A stretch of 5,823 bases of DNA from JAAZMA01 sp036720245 (GTDB lineage: Bacteria > Bacillota > Clostridia > Tissierellales > Tepidimicrobiaceae). The notes beneath the pieces were generated by a model. That model saw only the letters and a list, made by a program, of their open reading frames with translations. It had not been told where the DNA came from and did no database searches. Location: assembly GCA_036720245.1 (NCBI GenBank), contig DAIMNI010000097.1, positions 1-5,823 of the forward strand, given 5' to 3'. This document shows, piece after piece, positions 1 to 5,811 of this stretch; position 1 is the first letter of the stretch, and the number at the start of each line of letters is the position of its first letter. The position numbers were made by a program, and so were the translations under genes.

Positions 1-539
1 GGCAAATGGAACAAGAAATTATTAAAATTTTAAAAGAAAATCAAAATAGTGCATTATATGTATCTCATAATAAAGATGAGGTCTATAGAATATCTGATAG
101 AATAGCTATAGTTCATAATGGTAAAATAGAGGAAATCAATGATAAGATTAACTTATTTAATAAACCTAAAGGCTACAATTCAGCAATTTTAACAGGCTGT
201 GAAAATATTTCTAGGGCTAAGAAAATTGGGGAAAATAAAATAAAAGCCTTAGATTGGAATTTAGATTTTGTATTTAAAGAAGAAATGGAAAACATTAAAT
301 ATATTGGAATACATACACATAATATGGAAGTTTCTAAAGATAAAAATATAGAAAATGTATTTCCATTAAAATTAATTGACAAAATACAAAATAGATATTT
401 TGAAACCTTTGTATTAATAGGTAGTGGCGGAAAATCTCCTATTTATTTAGAATTACCTTTTGAGGAGGCCTCTAAATATAATATTGGGGAGAATGTATTG
501 GTGAAATTTAATGAGGAGCATTTATTACCTTTAAAATAA
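1..539 (+). CDS. modC: Molybdate ABC transporter ATP-binding protein, C-terminal part (ModC-like)
   Basis: The reading frame is open to the left edge, so this is the 3' part of a longer gene; the ATG at base 6 is internal, not the start. What remains begins just before the H-loop (ALYVSHNKDEV, with the switch histidine in VSH) and continues through the end of the ABC ATPase domain (SDRIAIVHNGKIEEI). Walker A, Walker B and the LSGGQ signature must lie upstream of the window. About 120 residues follow, opening with LFNKPKGYNSAILTGCENISRAKKI. This matches the 'TGC-NISR' linker that I associate with clostridial ModC-type proteins, and it leads into a TOBE/Mop-like regulatory domain containing YIGIHTHNME. 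The role is to power molybdate (possibly also tungstate or sulfate) import at the inner face of the membrane. The gene converges on moeA across a repeat-rich spacer, which fits a Mo/W cofactor locus. CysA-type sulfate transport is the main alternative. Confidence 0.72.
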   Translation, partial: QMEQEIIKILKENQNSALYVSHNKDEVYRISDRIAIVHNGKIEEINDKINLFNKPKGYNSAILTGCENISRAKKIGENKIKALDWNLDFVFKEEMENIKYIGIHTHNMEVSKDKNIENVFPLKLIDKIQNRYFETFVLIGSGGKSPIYLELPFEEASKYNIGENVLVKFNEEHLLPLK

Positions 540-576
540 GACAGAGGCTATCCGATGACACTAAAAAATTCTAAAA

Positions 577-766
577 TGTCATCCTGAACGTCTAAAAATG
601 TCATCCTGAACCAAAGGTGAAGGATCTCTAAACGGTAGAAAGCCTAGATCCTTCACTACGTTCAGGATGACATGAATCACGAATTGTCAATTGTAAAGAT
701 CCTTCGCATACGCTCAGGATGACAAAGAAAGCGTTCAGGATGACAAAGAAAACGCCTAGGATGACA
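577..766. repeat. Cluster of short dispersed repeats, core TGTCATCCTGAAC
   Basis: The spacer between modC and moeA contains at least six full or partial copies of one repeat. Two copies read in + orientation (577-590 and 599-627). Four read inverted: 646-672, 697-724, 731-745 and 753-766. The longest copies run to about 27-29 bases, from TGTCATCC to GAAGGATCT. The last three inverted copies repeat their CAGGATGAC core at an exact 21-base period (715, 736, 757), joined by AAGAAA linkers. The first two + copies are 22 bases apart. From memory, sequences resembling TGTCATCCTGAGCGAAGCGAAGGATCT are scattered between genes in many Clostridia and some other phyla; I know of no established function. 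The copies show no coding potential. The rest of the spacer (540-576) holds nothing I can identify. Confidence 0.85.
599..672. terminator. Long imperfect hairpin from two inverted repeat copies, possible bidirectional terminator
   Basis: The copy at 599-627 and the inverted copy at 646-672 can fold together. TGTCATCCTGAAC (599-611) pairs perfectly with 660-672, and GTGAAGGATCT (617-627) pairs perfectly with 646-656. They are separated by a small asymmetric internal loop (612-616 against 657-659) and closed by an 18-base loop. The hairpin lies between two convergent genes, 60 bases past the modC stop and 84 bases past the moeA stop, where it could end transcription from both sides. No clean T-run follows either arm, so it is not a classical intrinsic terminator. 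The pairing is seen directly; the terminator role is inference. Confidence 0.4.
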
Positions 767-2016
767 GTAAATAAACCTGTCTTTCTTCCCCCTTATATAC
801 CCCTTCTTCTTGAGATTTTATTACAATATAGCCATCTGCATTGGCTAGTAGAGAAATCATTCCTGATTCTCCAAAGCTTGGGTTTGCATAGATTTTACCA
901 TCTATTTCATTTAATTTTACCATTTGATAGGTTTCCCTTCCTGGAGATGAGGGGAAATTAAAGTTCATTATGGCTTTTACTTGTGATGCTATATTCTTTT
1001 TCCCTAATTTTTTATTTATAAAATCCTCTACTATTACCTTAAAAACTATAATGGAGGATACGGGATGGCCTGGTAGTCCTATAATTGGCTTTCCTTCTCC
1101 TTCACCGATTATAGTTGGCTTTCCTGGTTTAATAGAAATTCCATGAATAAATACTCCTTTACCACAAAAAGAATTAATCACTTTATCTNNNNNNNNNNNG
1201 TGGTTGTTGGCTGACGTTTCGCATATTGCTGGTTTGATTGCTGCCACCAGATATTAAAACTATATCCGATTCTTTTATTCCCTTTTCTACCTCAGCTTTC
1301 AGTTTTTCATAATTATCTCTTACTATGGTTCTATTGACCACATCTCCACCTAGATTTTTAATTAAACCATCTAGGGCATAACTATTTATATCTCTAATCT
1401 TACCTAATTCTAATTTCTCATCTAAATCTATTATTTCATCTCCTGTGGAAATAATATAAAATCTAGGTTTTTTATATACTTTTATCTGATTTTTCCCTAG
1501 GGCTGCTAATACTCCTATAGCCTCTGGTGTAAGGCTTCTTCCCTTTTTTAAGGCTATTTCCCCTATTCCTATATCCTGACCTTTTAAAATTATATTTTCA
1601 TTATAAGATATAGCCTTATACACCATAAGAGTTAAATCATCTAGTTTTTCCGTATCCTCTATCATTATCATAGCATCTGCCCCTTCTGGAATCATTCCTC
1701 CAGTAGGTACATATACTGCTTCACCTGCAGATATACTATAGGGGCTAGTTTCCCCCATTTTTACTTCTCCTATTATATTGAAAACACTAGGTATGGAACT
1801 ACTGGCACCGTGACTATCTTTAGATTTAATGGCATAACCATCCACAGTGGAACGATTAAATTCTGGCACATTTATATTTGAAATTATATCTTCAGCTAAT
1901 ATTCTATTATGGCTTTCTACTAGGGATACATTTTCTACACTTAAATTGAAATCTTTAAATACTTTTCCCATTTCAGCTTTAGCTTCTTCAACTGATGCTA
2001 CATTAAAAAAATCCAC
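756..2016 (-). CDS. moeA: Molybdopterin molybdenumtransferase MoeA, interrupted by an assembly gap
   Basis: MoeA inserts molybdate or tungstate into adenylylated molybdopterin in the cytoplasm. Translation starts at a GTG (2016-2014), seven bases after GGGAG (2028-2024). The start overlaps the tupC stop by one base (TAGTG), which suggests translational coupling. The N-terminal part (2016-1240) shows TVDGYA (residues 57-62), PTGGMIPEGADAM (104-116), STGDEI and DIVLISGGS. The C-terminal part (1188-756) is in another frame and shows GVFIHGISIKPGKPTIIG, GLPGHPVSS and the C-terminal beta domain ending GEERQVYLLSS. The two parts join across 11 N plus about 40 bases that do not encode MoeA. From memory, this family continues SGGS with about eight residues (SVGTRD-like) before DKVINS, or roughly 24 bases, where the scaffold has 52. 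The frame break is therefore most likely an assembly error, not a mutation. The stop codon lies inside a dispersed repeat. Corrected length should be about 410 residues, normal for the family. Confidence 0.93.
1189..1199. other. Assembly gap (11 N) inside moeA
   Basis: Eleven consecutive undetermined bases mark a scaffold join. The moeA reading frame differs on the two sides, so the number of N is not a true gap length. Confidence 0.99.
1200..1239. other. Probable foreign sequence at a contig end (serine hydroxymethyltransferase-like)
   Basis: These bases lie directly beside the N run and break the MoeA homology right after SGGS. Read on the minus strand in the moeA frame they give NQTSNMRNVSQQP, which does not fit MoeA. 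Read on the + strand from 1201 they give WLLADVSHIAGLIAA. This matches the serine hydroxymethyltransferase (GlyA) segment D-x-A/S-H-I-A/S-G-L, which contains the aspartate that contacts the pyridoxal-phosphate ring nitrogen. About half of the bases are G or C, far above the flanking moeA sequence. The GlyA-like reading continues to about 1245 and then reverts to moeA antisense, so the join lies around the shared GCTGCC. The best reading is a misassembled contig tail from another locus or organism. Confidence 0.65.
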
Positions 2017-2651
2017 TATATATCTCCCACCTTTCCCTCTTCTAAATAAACAATATCCCTACATAGTCGTCTCGATTGTTCCATATTATGAGTAACAATT
2101 AAAACAGTAGCCTTGGTTTTTGCATTAAATCTTAGAATTTCTCTTTCCAGTATTTTTATGGACTCTGGATCGATATTAGATGTAGGTTCGTCCAACAATA
2201 ATAGCTTTGGTTGAAAAATCATAGCTCTAGCTAAGTTTACTTTTTGGGACTCTCCCCCTGAAAGCAGATGAGCCTTTTTGTCTTTTAAATCCTCTATTTC
2301 AAAACGTCTAATTATATCCTCTATTTCACTTTTCATCTTTTCTTTTTTATAATTTCTTAATTTCAAGGGATAAGCTATATTGTCTTTAACAGATCTTCTA
2401 AATAAATAGGGTTTTTGGGTAACCAAAGTCATTTCTCTATATATATTTTTATTTATTGTCTTTCCATCGTATTTTACTATGCCTGAAAATTCCTTATCTA
2501 ATCCCGCTATAATGTGCAATAATGTAGTTTTGCCACTGCCATTAGGCCCCATTATGCCTGTTATTTTACCCTTTTTAAATTCTAAATTTTCTATATCTAA
2601 TATTAGTTTTTCAGAATAATATTTTTTAATATTTCTAATGGAAACATCCAT
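2016..2651 (-). CDS. tupC: Tungstate ABC transporter ATP-binding protein TupC
   Basis: This is the ATPase that drives TupB-mediated tungstate import from the cytoplasmic side of the membrane. The 211-residue protein carries the full ABC set: Walker A GPNGSGKTT (35-43), Q-loop glutamine in VTQKP (Gln79), signature LSGGESQKV (130-138), Walker B LLLLDEP (150-156), D-loop SNID (158-161) and the switch histidine in VTHNM (His188). It has no TOBE or Mop extension, unlike the modC-like gene at the left edge; a single short ATPase domain is usual for TupC. The ATG at 2651 is preferred because GGAGG (2662-2658) lies six bases upstream; a longer frame back to 2693 would add 14 unrelated residues overlapping tupB. 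One base separates it from the tupB stop, and its own stop overlaps the moeA start. Substrate assignment rests on the adjacent tupA and tupB. Confidence 0.92.
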   Translation of the reverse strand: MDVSIRNIKKYYSEKLILDIENLEFKKGKITGIMGPNGSGKTTLLHIIAGLDKEFSGIVKYDGKTINKNIYREMTLVTQKPYLFRRSVKDNIAYPLKLRNYKKEKMKSEIEDIIRRFEIEDLKDKKAHLLSGGESQKVNLARAMIFQPKLLLLDEPTSNIDPESIKILEREILRFNAKTKATVLIVTHNMEQSRRLCRDIVYLEEGKVGDI

Positions 2652-2652
2652 A

Positions 2653-3342
2653 CTAATCCTCCCCACTATATGTATATAATATACTATTGACAATAAAGGA
2701 TATAATAAGGAGTATAATTCCCAAAGCTATGGCCATTGGATAATCTCCCATGGAGTTCATCATAGATATAGTAGTGGTAATTACCCTAGTATGGCCTTTA
2801 ATATTCCCACCTACTATCATAACTGCACCTACCTCCGAAATAGCTCTAGAAAAAGCTGTAACTATATTTACCATTAAATCCACTCTAAGTTCCCTTATAA
2901 TTAATAAAATTGTATCAAATCTTTTTGCACCTAGAGTTATGGCTACCTTTTCTATGGCTTTCCCCCTATTTTTTGCAAGACTATAGTTTAAACCAAGTAT
3001 CAAAGGAATTACCAATAGAGTTTGGGCAATTATCATGGCTTTTGGAGTATATAATAATTCAAATTGTCCAAGGGGACCCCGTCTAGATAATAATATGGCT
3101 ACTATTAACCCTACTATTACAGAAGGAATGCTCATAAAAGCATATAATATTCTAGAAAAAAGCCTCTTCCCTTTAAAATCCTTAATTCCCAAATGAATTC
3201 CTAGTGGAACGCATATTATAGAGGCTATTATAGTAGCAGTAGTAGATACAAATAAGGATAAAAAGACTATGCTATAAATCTCCTTATCAAAACTTATAAG
3301 TAATCTAATAGCCTCCCTAAAGCCTTCTGAAATATAGCCCAT
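2653..3342 (-). CDS. tupB: Tungstate ABC transporter permease TupB
   Basis: This integral membrane subunit forms the tungstate channel with TupC and accepts substrate from the lipoprotein TupA. The 229-residue protein has about five hydrophobic spans, roughly at residues 22-49, 65-85, 101-122, 155-178 and 203-225. The cytoplasmic coupling region is visible as TLGAKRFDTILLII (136-149), corresponding to the EAA loop that docks on the ATPase. The segment AFSRAISEVGAVMIVGGNI (163-181) is characteristic of TupB and related oxyanion permeases. The ATG at 3342 follows AGGTGGTG (3355-3348) at a five-base spacing. A perfect palindrome (3361-3389) separates it from tupA, and it runs into tupC with a one-base gap. 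Confidence 0.92.
   Translation of the reverse strand: MGYISEGFREAIRLLISFDKEIYSIVFLSLFVSTTATIIASIICVPLGIHLGIKDFKGKRLFSRILYAFMSIPSVIVGLIVAILLSRRGPLGQFELLYTPKAMIIAQTLLVIPLILGLNYSLAKNRGKAIEKVAITLGAKRFDTILLIIRELRVDLMVNIVTAFSRAISEVGAVMIVGGNIKGHTRVITTTISMMNSMGDYPMAIALGIILLIISFIVNSILYTYSGED
2658..2664 (-). promoter_or_regulatory. Ribosome binding site deciding the tupC start
   Basis: GGGGAGG on the minus strand ends six bases before the ATG at 2651. It lies inside the last codons of tupB, and no comparable site precedes the longer frame that begins at 2693. Confidence 0.75.
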
Positions 3343-3360
3343 ACAATCACCACCTATTAA

Positions 3361-3389
3361 TTAGACTGCATATTAAATATGCAGTCTAA
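3361..3389 (-). promoter_or_regulatory. Perfect intergenic hairpin between tupA and tupB
   Basis: The arms 3361-3373 (TTAGACTGCATAT) and 3377-3389 are perfect reverse complements around a three-base loop. The hairpin lies three bases after the tupA stop codon and five bases before the tupB ribosome binding site. On the transcribed strand it is followed by TTAATAGG, not a U-run, so full termination is unlikely. Such hairpins between a binding-protein gene and its permease gene commonly protect the upstream mRNA or cause partial attenuation, giving more binding protein than permease. The structure is seen; the role is inferred. Confidence 0.7.
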
Positions 3390-3391
3390 AA

Positions 3392-4225
3392 TTATTTTGC
3401 ATTAGGTATAAATAGAGGCATCCCATATTCCTCTACACCAAATTCTCCTATTAATTCTTGTACCTTATCAGATAGCATCCAGTCCATAAATTTCTTAGCA
3501 CCTTCTGAATTTATTTTATCAGATTTATCTGGATTTACAGGTATTATACCATATTGATTAAATAGATTTTCGTCTCCTTCTATTATTATTTCTAAATCCA
3601 AATTGTCTTTCATGCTTAAATAAGTACCCCTATCTGTAATGGTATAGGCTTTTTTTTCATCTGCAATTTTAAGTACATCACCCATACCAGATCCAGCTGA
3701 GATATACCAATCTCCTTCTGGTTCTATACCAGCTTCCTTCCAAATGGATAGCTCTTTCTTATGGGTGCCAGAATCATCTCCCCTAGATACAAACTCTGTT
3801 TCAGTTTCAGCTAAAGCTTTCAATCCTTCTAATATATCATTGGGATAATCTGATTTTAAATTTAGCGGATCTTCTTTTGGTCCTACTAATATATAATCAT
3901 TATACATTACATCATGTCGTTCTAAACCATGGCCTTCTTGAACAAATTCTTCTTCTGATTCCTTTGCATGAACTAATAGTATGTCAGCTTCTCCCTCTTT
4001 ACCCATTTGTAATGCCTTTCCAGTGCCTACTGCTATTACCTTTACCTCTATTCCAGTTTCTTCTTCAAATTTTGGCAATAGATAGTCTAAAAGCCCACTG
4101 TCTTGAGTACTGGTAGTAGTAGATAGTATTATACTGTCCCCAGCCTCACTTTTTTCACCACCACAGCCTACCAATAATATAAGTACAAGTAAAACACTTA
4201 AAGCTAATGTAAATCTTTTTCTCAT
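3392..4225 (-). CDS. tupA: Tungstate-binding lipoprotein TupA
   Basis: TupA captures tungstate outside the membrane and delivers it to TupBC. The 277-residue protein begins with a basic signal peptide (MRKRF), a hydrophobic stretch and a lipobox LLVGC, so Cys21 would be lipidated and the protein anchored to the outer face of the membrane. The family hallmarks are STTTSTQDSGLLDYLLP (35-51), the oxyanion-binding TTTS/TQDSG segment; ADILLVHA (80-87); MYNDYILVGP (107-116); and SRGDDSGTHKKEL (147-159), which includes the arginine region used in anion binding. The TTTSTQDSGL motif separates TupA from ModA and phosphate-binding proteins. The ATG at 4225 has AGGAGG (4240-4235) nine bases upstream. 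It is the first gene after a Moco/Tuco-type riboswitch and terminator, so tungstate import is probably controlled by cofactor level. Confidence 0.95.
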   Translation of the reverse strand: MRKRFTLALSVLLVLILLVGCGGEKSEAGDSIILSTTTSTQDSGLLDYLLPKFEEETGIEVKVIAVGTGKALQMGKEGEADILLVHAKESEEEFVQEGHGLERHDVMYNDYILVGPKEDPLNLKSDYPNDILEGLKALAETETEFVSRGDDSGTHKKELSIWKEAGIEPEGDWYISAGSGMGDVLKIADEKKAYTITDRGTYLSMKDNLDLEIIIEGDENLFNQYGIIPVNPDKSDKINSEGAKKFMDWMLSDKVQELIGEFGVEEYGMPLFIPNAK

Positions 4226-4266
4226 GAAAATTTTCCTCCTTTTTTATTTAAAACAAGTACCACCAC

Positions 4267-4292
4267 AAAAAAAACAGCCCTAGAAAGGGCTG
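4267..4292 (-). terminator. Intrinsic terminator in the tupA leader (riboswitch expression platform)
   Basis: On the minus strand CAGCCCT (4292-4286) pairs perfectly with AGGGCTG (4281-4275) around a four-base loop. Eight consecutive T residues follow (4274-4267). This is a textbook Rho-independent terminator, located 41 bases before the tupA start codon and after the riboswitch core. It therefore ends leader transcripts before they reach tupA. Its left arm and loop contain CCTTTC, which can instead pair with GAAAGG at the 3' end of the riboswitch. Confidence 0.88.
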
Positions 4293-4322
4293 GAAATAGA
4301 TCTATATAATCTATAGTTTAAT

Positions 4323-4405
4323 CCTTCTCTTCCTTTCCAAATACGGGAGGCTTAAAGGTTTCCCTTTAAACCCAGACTTAAGTTTCATGACCTTAGGCTT
4401 TAGAA
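4323..4405 (-). promoter_or_regulatory. Moco/Tuco-type riboswitch aptamer, P3-less form, upstream of tupA
   Basis: Several blocks match the Moco RNA motif as I recall it from the E. coli moaA leader. On the minus strand these are CCTAAGGTCA (4397-4388; E. coli CCUGGGUCA), then a stem GGGTTTAAAGG (4373-4363) closed by a GAAA tetraloop (4362-4359) with CCTTTAAGCCT (4358-4348). Next comes TCCCGTATTTGGAAAGG (4348-4332; E. coli UCCCGUAUCUGGAAAGG). P1 can form from CCT (4397-4395) with AGG (4334-4332) and TTCT (4405-4402) with AGAA (4328-4325). Between GGTCA and the GGG of the tetraloop stem there are only about 14 bases, against nearly 50 in E. coli, so no P3 arm fits. P3-less members have been proposed to sense tungsten cofactor, consistent with the downstream tupABC-moeA genes. 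The 5' edge overlaps the fdhD stop codon. The exact P2 pairing is not clear to me, so the boundaries are approximate. Confidence 0.83.
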
Positions 4406-5182
4406 ATTTAAGTTCGGAAAATTTGTATATATATTCATTTTTTCTCCTCTGGCAAAGCCTATTAGACTAATGCCCAGTTCTTCTCCTAATTCTATTGAAA
4501 GGGAAGTAGGTGCTGATCTAGATACTATTACTGGCACTTGCCTTTTTGCTGCTTTTATTAATATTTCAGAGGATATTCTGCCACTAGTGAGAATTATTTT
4601 ATCTTGGGTTTTTATACCTTCTACTAATGCCCTACCAAATACCTTGTCCAAAGCATTGTGTCTGCCAATATCCTCTTCAAATATTAATATGTCTTCATAG
4701 GTACAAAGTGCACAACTATGAACTCCCCCAGTATCCTTAAATAATTCTGATTTTCTATTAAATTCCCTTACAAGAGATTTAATCTTTTCTACTTTTATAG
4801 GTATGGGGTTTTTAATTTTTTCAGATTTAAAAGAATCTAATACATTGTAAAATAAAGTACCTTTTCCACAGCCAGAGGTAATAGTTCTTTTACCCCTTAG
4901 ATTATCTCTAAATTTATTTGCATTGTATAATTTAATATTGCATATACCTTTGTCTTCCTCAATTCTAATCTTTAGAATGTCTTCTATAGAATCTATATAC
5001 CCTTCTGAATATAAAAATCCTATTGCAAGATATTCTAAAGAGGATGGACTACATAACAAAGTAATAATTTCTTCTTCCTCTATAAATAGAGTAAAGGGAT
5101 ATTCTAGAATTACAATATCTTCTTCCCTTGTAAGGTTTTCTCCCTTTACTCTGATAATATTTATATTCTGAATCTTATTCAT
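4400..5182 (-). CDS. fdhD: FdhD, sulfurtransferase for formate dehydrogenase cofactor
   Basis: FdhD moves sulfur from a cysteine desulfurase to the bis-MGD cofactor, which is required for active formate dehydrogenase, and acts in the cytoplasm. The 260-residue length is typical. Recognisable blocks are LLCSPSSLEYLAIGFLYSEGYI (43-63, key residues C44, G55, E60, G61), TSGCGKGTLF (102-111), TGGVHSCAL (151-159), DIGRHNALDKV (171-181), TSGRISSEI (199-207) and a C-terminal RSAPTSLSIELGEELG to GFARG region. E. coli FdhD has a CxxC pair in the mobile loop. Here the loop reads SGCGKG, so only one cysteine (Cys105) is present. From memory this is not rare in Firmicutes. The ATG at 5182 is one base after the mobA stop, with GGAG eight bases upstream inside mobA. 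The 3' end overlaps the tup leader riboswitch and probably contains its promoter. Confidence 0.94.
   Translation of the reverse strand: MNKIQNINIIRVKGENLTREEDIVILEYPFTLFIEEEEIITLLCSPSSLEYLAIGFLYSEGYIDSIEDILKIRIEEDKGICNIKLYNANKFRDNLRGKRTITSGCGKGTLFYNVLDSFKSEKIKNPIPIKVEKIKSLVREFNRKSELFKDTGGVHSCALCTYEDILIFEEDIGRHNALDKVFGRALVEGIKTQDKIILTSGRISSEILIKAAKRQVPVIVSRSAPTSLSIELGEELGISLIGFARGEKMNIYTNFPNLNF
4428..4455 (-). promoter_or_regulatory. Candidate promoter for the tup leader, inside the fdhD 3' end
   Basis: On the minus strand TTGCCA (4455-4450) is followed by 16 bases and then TATATA (4433-4428). The -35 hexamer differs from TTGACA at one position; the -10 is a weaker match. It would start RNA near 4421, about 16 bases before the riboswitch P1 strand, a sensible position. 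AT-rich DNA gives many chance matches, so this is a candidate only. Read-through from mobA-fdhD could also supply the leader. Confidence 0.35.
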
Positions 5183-5183
5183 A

Positions 5184-5798
5184 TTATATACTCCATTCTC
5201 CTAGTTCTTCAGTTTCTAAATAATTATTTAAGTCTTCTTTAGTATTTAGATTTAAAAACATATCCCAATTTGGACTAAATTCTCTAGCCTTTTCTTCTTC
5301 TATATAGAGAACATCTAATTTCTTCAATAGAGAATTTATAGATTTTTGATTGTTTAATAAATGTTCTTCTATATCCACAATCATATCCTTAGAATAAAAG
5401 GCATTGAAAGGCTCTATCCATTCTCCATATTTTGTTACACAGGCCTTGACCCTTATATCCTCTATTTCTTCTTTCATATATTTAATATAATCTAAATATA
5501 TATTTGGCATATCACAAGCTACAAAATATACATATTGACTGCTGGCACAGGCTAAACCTGAATGGATACCAGATAGAGGCCCTTTTCCCACTATTATATC
5601 CTTGGTTATTTTATCATTAAAACCAAGATAGTATTTTGATTTATTAGTTACTACAATTATTTCTTCAAACTCCTTTGAAAGTTTCCTGCTGAGATTGTCT
5701 ATTAGTCTTCTCTCATCAAACTTCAATAATTGCTTATCAAATCCCATTCGTGTGCTTTTCCCACCTGCTAAAATAACAGCAGTCCCAAACTTTTTCAT
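5184..5798 (-). CDS. mobA: Molybdenum cofactor guanylyltransferase MobA
   Basis: MobA transfers GMP from GTP to Mo- or W-molybdopterin, giving the dinucleotide cofactor used by enzymes of the DMSO-reductase family, including formate dehydrogenases. The nucleotide-binding signature is clear at the N terminus: AVILAGGKSTRMGFDKQLL (7-25). It is followed by GPLSGIHSGL (73-82) and the metal-binding CDMPN (95-99). The 204-residue length fits the family. The ATG at 5798 is chosen because GAGG (5810-5807) lies eight bases upstream. An in-frame GTG at 5807 would add three residues but falls within that ribosome binding site. The gene ends one base before fdhD, and nothing upstream of its ribosome binding site is visible, so its promoter or upstream operon partners lie beyond the right edge. 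Fusion with MobB is not seen. Confidence 0.92.
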   Translation of the reverse strand: MKKFGTAVILAGGKSTRMGFDKQLLKFDERRLIDNLSRKLSKEFEEIIVVTNKSKYYLGFNDKITKDIIVGKGPLSGIHSGLACASSQYVYFVACDMPNIYLDYIKYMKEEIEDIRVKACVTKYGEWIEPFNAFYSKDMIVDIEEHLLNNQKSINSLLKKLDVLYIEEEKAREFSPNWDMFLNLNTKEDLNNYLETEELGEWSI

Positions 5799-5804
5799 GT
5801 TAAT

Positions 5805-5811
5805 CACCTCT
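5805..5811 (-). promoter_or_regulatory. Ribosome binding site deciding the mobA start
   Basis: AGAGGTG on the minus strand lies about eight bases before the ATG at 5798 and overlaps the alternative in-frame GTG at 5807. It therefore supports the shorter 204-residue MobA. Confidence 0.7.

Noticed and set aside
577..766. CRISPR array
   Set aside because: Repeats occur in both orientations, are degenerate, have spacers of only about 6-18 bases, and no cas gene is present.
719..961. Open frame of 80 codons on the + strand
   Set aside because: It begins inside the tandem repeat copies and runs antisense to the moeA 3' end, with no ribosome binding site and no recognisable domain.
1200..1247. Real serine hydroxymethyltransferase gene fragment on the + strand
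   Set aside because: Only about 15 codons match, and the frame then reverts to moeA antisense and stops at a TAA. This fits a chimeric contig tail and not a genuine gene remnant.
756..2016. moeA as a true frameshifted pseudogene
   Set aside because: All conserved blocks are intact on both sides, and the frame change coincides exactly with the N run and the foreign-looking 40 bases.
2652..2693. Longer TupC start at 2693
   Set aside because: It adds 14 residues with no family similarity that overlap tupB, and the good GGAGG site belongs to the ATG at 2651.
3361..3389. Classical intrinsic terminator between tupA and tupB
   Set aside because: No U-run follows the hairpin on the minus strand, and tupB and tupC would be cut off from the only visible promoter region.
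3877..4116. Open frames antisense to tupA, tupB and fdhD on the + strand
   Set aside because: They are compositional shadows of the real genes, rich in Leu and Ile, without start signals or domains.
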